Of a DNA stretch of 9,727 nt, positions 7,222-9,727 are shown piece after piece. The notes under the pieces are model-generated. The model searched no databases and was not told the origin of the DNA. It worked only from the letters and a program-made list of their open reading frames with translations. The position numbers and the translations under genes were made by a program. Source of the stretch: Alphaproteobacteria bacterium (lineage in GTDB: Bacteria; Pseudomonadota; Alphaproteobacteria; ATCC43930; CGMCC-115725); NCBI GenBank assembly GCA_017353855.1, contig JAFMSA010000111.1, positions 1-9,727 of the forward strand, in the 5' to 3' direction. Position 1 is the first letter of the stretch. Every line of letters begins with the position of its first letter.

Positions 7222-7249
7222 GGTCAGCCCGCCGCGCGGCGGGCTGACC
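7222..7249. terminator. Perfect 28-bp palindrome; terminator-like hairpin without U-tract
   Basis: GGTCAGCCCGCC, then GCGC, then GGCGGGCTGACC: a fully symmetric 28-bp palindrome giving a 12-bp very GC-rich stem with a 4-nt loop, starting 4 nt after the CoA-transferase stop. No U-run follows on either strand (plus continues GACGCGG), so it is not a classical intrinsic terminator. It could be a U-less terminator, a 3'-end stabiliser of the upstream mRNA, or a protein site. It fills over half of the 50-bp gap before the acylase gene. Confidence 0.55.
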
Positions 7250-7268
7250 GACGCGGTCCCGGTTTCTC

Positions 7269-9629
7269 ATGGTCCGTCTGGTCCGCCGCATCCTCGTTGG
7301 TTTGGCGGTGCTGCCCATCGTTCTGGGCGGCGGGTTTTATCTCTATCTGCGCTCGGCGCTGCCGCAGACCGAAGGCCGCATCGTCTTGTCCGGCCCCAAG
7401 GCGGAGATCCGCATCGCCCGGGACAAGGACGGCGTGCCGCTGATCGTCGCACAAGATGACGAGGACGCGGTTTTCGGCCTCGGCTTTGTCCATGCCCAGG
7501 AGCGCCTGTTCCAGATGGAATTGCAGCGGCGTTACGGCGCCGGGCGGCTCGCCGAGATCTTCGGACCCCAGGCAGTCGGCATCGACCGGCAGATGCGCGT
7601 GCTCGGCCTCTACCGCGCTGCCGAAGCCGCGCTCCCGTTCCTCTCACCGCAGATGAAGCGGATGCTCGATGCCTACTCGGCCGGGGTTAATGCCTATCTG
7701 AGCTCACACCGCGGCGCGCTGCCGCCCGAGTTCGTGCTGCTGGGCTTTGCGCCCGGGCCATGGCGGCCCGCCGACAGCCTCGTCTGGGGCAAGCTGATGG
7801 CCTTGCAGCTCGGCGGCAATTACCGCGGCGAATTGCTGCGCGCCCGCATGGCGCGCAGCATTTCGGCGGCGGATCTCGCGTTTCTGTACCCGCAATATCC
7901 GCCGGACGCGCCGACGACACTGGCGGAGCTGCGGCCGGTTTACCGCCGGCTGGCCCTCGATCAGCTTTACCAGGCCCTGCCCCCGCTCGTCGGGCCCAAT
8001 TACGCGTCAAACAACTGGGTTGTCGACGGGAGACACAGCGCAAGCGGCAAGCCGCTCCTCGCCAATGATCCGCATCTCCCCTTCGGCAATCCCGGTTTCT
8101 GGTATCTCGCCCGCCTCAAGACGCCGCAGCACGACATCGCCGGCGGCACGGTCGCCGGGGTGCCGCTCGTCGTGATCGGCCATAACGAGCGGATTGCCTG
8201 GGGTTTCACGACGACGACAAGCGATGTCGAGGATTTGTTTATCGAAAAAATCGATCCCGCCGATCCCGGCCGTTATCTGACCCCGCGGGGAAGCGAACCG
8301 TTCAAGTCGCGGCGCGAAACGATTATTGTGCACGACGCGCAGCCCGTCGAAATGACGATCCGCGAAACCCGGCACGGCCCCGTGCTGTCCGACGCCTTGC
8401 CGCGCGCTGCGGCGGCACCCGGTTTTGTTCTCGCGCTGAGCGCAACCTTTACGATTCCCGACGATCGCAGCGCCGAGGCACTATGGGAGGTCAACCGCGC
8501 CGCCGACTGGCAGAGTTTCAAGACGGCGCTGCGGAAATTTGTCGGGCCGATGCAGAATGTCGTCTATGCCGATGTCGACGGCACGATCGGCTTTGTCGCA
8601 CCAGGCCTGGTTCCGGTCCGCCGCAACGGGCACGGCTGGCTTCCCGTACCGGGCTGGACCGGCGAATACGATTGGGACGGGTTTATCCCTTTTTCGGCAT
8701 TGCCGAGCGCAATCAACCCTCCCTCGGGGCATTTTATCAGCGCCAACAACAAGATCGTTCCCGCTTCCTATCCGTATTTTCTGAGCCGCGACTGGGATCT
8801 GCCCAACCGTGCGGAACGGATCGAAGCGTTGCTCTCCGCCACCCCGATCCAGTCGCCTCAATCGAGCGCCGCGATCCAGGCCGATACGCTATCCCTGATG
8901 GCCCAGCGATTGGTTCCACTGATGACGCGGCTCGTAGACCGCACCACCGGTGCTGCGCACGAAACCATCGAGCGCCTGCAGCGCTGGGACTTTCGCATGG
9001 ATATGGACAAGGTCGAGCCGCTGCTGTTCACCGCCTGGCTGCGCGAATTCAGCCGCTCGATCCTCGTCGGGCGTTTTGGCGAGGCGGTGTCGGACTATTG
9101 GGATTTGAAGCCGCGTGTGATGGAGGCCGTGTTGACGCAAAGGCCGGACTGGTGCGACGACCCCAAGCGACCCGGGGGAGAAAGCTGTGGCACGCGCCTC
9201 GGGGAAGCTCTGCAAAGGGCACTCGCCCGGCTGCGCCGCGATTTCGGGCCCGATACGAGCCGATGGCAATGGAGGCGGGCGCATGTCGCCCGGTTCACTA
9301 ACCCCGTCCTGAGCCGGATCCCGGTGCTGGGCGATTGGCTGGGCGTTTCGATCCCGACACCCGGCGCCTACGACACGCTCAATCGCGGCCCGAGCACGAT
9401 CCGTGACGAGCGGCATCCTTTCGAGCAGCGCTACGGCGCCGGACTGCGGATCATCACCGACCTGGCGCGGCCCGCGGATTCACAGATGATCGTCACGCCG
9501 GGCCAATCCGGGAGCCCCCTGTCAGCGCACAGTGCCGACCTGCTGCGCCGCTGGCGCGACTTCGAGTGGCTCGTCCCCGGCCACTCGGCCAGCCTGTCCA
9601 ACCTCTTTCTGGTGCCGGGCCATGAGTGA
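7269..9629 (+). CDS. Penicillin/AHL acylase-family Ntn-hydrolase (peptidase S45), membrane-anchored
   Basis: A 786-residue precursor of the penicillin acylase family, which cleave amide bonds of acylated amines (beta-lactam side chains, acyl-homoserine lactones, others) and usually act in the periplasm. RLVRRILVGLAVLPIVLGG (residues 3-21) forms a basic, hydrophobic N-terminal anchor or signal. The alpha-chain region follows (RDKDGVPLIVA, FGLGFVHAQERLFQMELQRR). Autocleavage should occur before S247 in NYASNNWVV, making Ser247 the beta-chain N-terminal nucleophile. Beta His23 is present as H269 in LLANDPHLPF, as in cephalosporin and AHL acylases, where penicillin G acylase has Gln23. The oxyanion Asn is probably N493 or N494 in HFISANNKIVP. 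The length is typical and nothing is missing. The ATG lacks a clear Shine-Dalgarno, and a 28-bp palindrome lies 19 bp upstream. The substrate is not determinable; the alternatives are quorum-signal degradation, antibiotic inactivation, or turnover of N-acyl compounds. Confidence 0.92.
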   Translation: MVRLVRRILVGLAVLPIVLGGGFYLYLRSALPQTEGRIVLSGPKAEIRIARDKDGVPLIVAQDDEDAVFGLGFVHAQERLFQMELQRRYGAGRLAEIFGPQAVGIDRQMRVLGLYRAAEAALPFLSPQMKRMLDAYSAGVNAYLSSHRGALPPEFVLLGFAPGPWRPADSLVWGKLMALQLGGNYRGELLRARMARSISAADLAFLYPQYPPDAPTTLAELRPVYRRLALDQLYQALPPLVGPNYASNNWVVDGRHSASGKPLLANDPHLPFGNPGFWYLARLKTPQHDIAGGTVAGVPLVVIGHNERIAWGFTTTTSDVEDLFIEKIDPADPGRYLTPRGSEPFKSRRETIIVHDAQPVEMTIRETRHGPVLSDALPRAAAAPGFVLALSATFTIPDDRSAEALWEVNRAADWQSFKTALRKFVGPMQNVVYADVDGTIGFVAPGLVPVRRNGHGWLPVPGWTGEYDWDGFIPFSALPSAINPPSGHFISANNKIVPASYPYFLSRDWDLPNRAERIEALLSATPIQSPQSSAAIQADTLSLMAQRLVPLMTRLVDRTTGAAHETIERLQRWDFRMDMDKVEPLLFTAWLREFSRSILVGRFGEAVSDYWDLKPRVMEAVLTQRPDWCDDPKRPGGESCGTRLGEALQRALARLRRDFGPDTSRWQWRRAHVARFTNPVLSRIPVLGDWLGVSIPTPGAYDTLNRGPSTIRDERHPFEQRYGAGLRIITDLARPADSQMIVTPGQSGSPLSAHSADLLRRWRDFEWLVPGHSASLSNLFLVPGHE

Positions 9630-9727
9630 CCTGCCGGTTACGATCGACGCCGTCCGACGCGCTGCCTCGGCGATCGCGGGCGCGATCGCGCATACTCCCG
9701 CGATAGCGTCTGCCGCGCTCTCGGAGC
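9622..9727 (+). CDS. Probable PLP-dependent threonine/serine dehydratase, N-terminus only
   Basis: The first 35 codons of a gene cut by the right edge, beginning MSDLPVTIDAVRRAAS and continuing through IAGAIAHTPAIASAALSE. The pattern of a D-x-V-x-x-A-A helix, IAGxIxxTP and S..LSE matches the N-termini of threonine ammonia-lyases and serine/threonine dehydratases (fold-type II PLP enzymes), which deaminate Thr to 2-oxobutanoate or Ser to pyruvate. The Lys-bearing SFKxRG motif lies beyond the window, so the assignment rests on a short stretch. The ATG sits inside the end of the acylase gene in ATGAGTGA, an 8-nt overlap that suggests translational coupling. No strong Shine-Dalgarno is seen. A serine racemase or other paralogue is possible. 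Confidence 0.72.
   Translation, partial: MSDLPVTIDAVRRAASAIAGAIAHTPAIASAALSE

Noticed and set aside
8483..9301. Open frame of 272 codons inside the acylase gene on the same strand
   Set aside because: It is in a different frame from a well-conserved acylase, Arg-rich, and has no domain; a frame shadow.
1..9727. Mobile elements, CRISPR arrays, toxin-antitoxin or defence genes
   Set aside because: I saw no transposase motifs, terminal inverted repeats, regularly spaced repeats or known defence domains; all sizeable regions are explained by efflux and metabolic genes.

Overview
The base composition is GC-rich (roughly 60% by eye). The gene families and the small one-helix protein ending in a CxxxxxxxC/NCAPIEVP tail suggest an alphaproteobacterium, probably of the Rhizobiales/Hyphomicrobiales. 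This placement is an inference from protein style; no marker gene is present.

Left half, minus strand (positions 5686 down to 1): a tripartite RND multidrug-efflux operon of the MdtABC/MuxABC kind. It reads, in order of transcription, as a candidate sigma70 promoter with a 20-bp near-perfect palindrome in the leader, a membrane-fusion (periplasmic adaptor) protein, a full-length RND permease, a MarR-family regulator, and a second paralogous RND permease that runs off the left edge. The marR start overlaps the end of the first permease by 14 bp, so the regulator sits between the two pump subunits and is probably translationally coupled. A plausible circuit is MarR binding the leader palindrome and repressing its own operon until a ligand releases it. 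No outer-membrane factor lies within the window.

Middle (about 5607-6067): a small single-helix membrane protein gene on the minus strand lies just upstream of the efflux promoter. A short divergent intergenic stretch with inverted repeats separates it from the plus-strand genes.

Right half, plus strand (6067 to the end): a family III (CaiB/BaiF) CoA-transferase, a perfect 28-bp palindrome in a 50-bp gap, a membrane-anchored Ntn-hydrolase of the penicillin/AHL acylase family, and the first 35 codons of what looks like a PLP-dependent threonine/serine dehydratase, which overlaps the acylase gene by 8 bp. The three genes are co-directional and may be one transcript, although the palindrome could uncouple the first from the rest. 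They do not form a pathway that I recognise.

Most of the window is ordinary chromosomal metabolism and efflux. I see no mobile element, phage, CRISPR array, RNA gene or clear defence system. The points most worth a second look are the marR gene placed inside the pump operon together with its candidate operator, the palindrome ahead of the acylase, and the acylase's His at beta-position 23. No gene-free stretch exceeds 300 bases.
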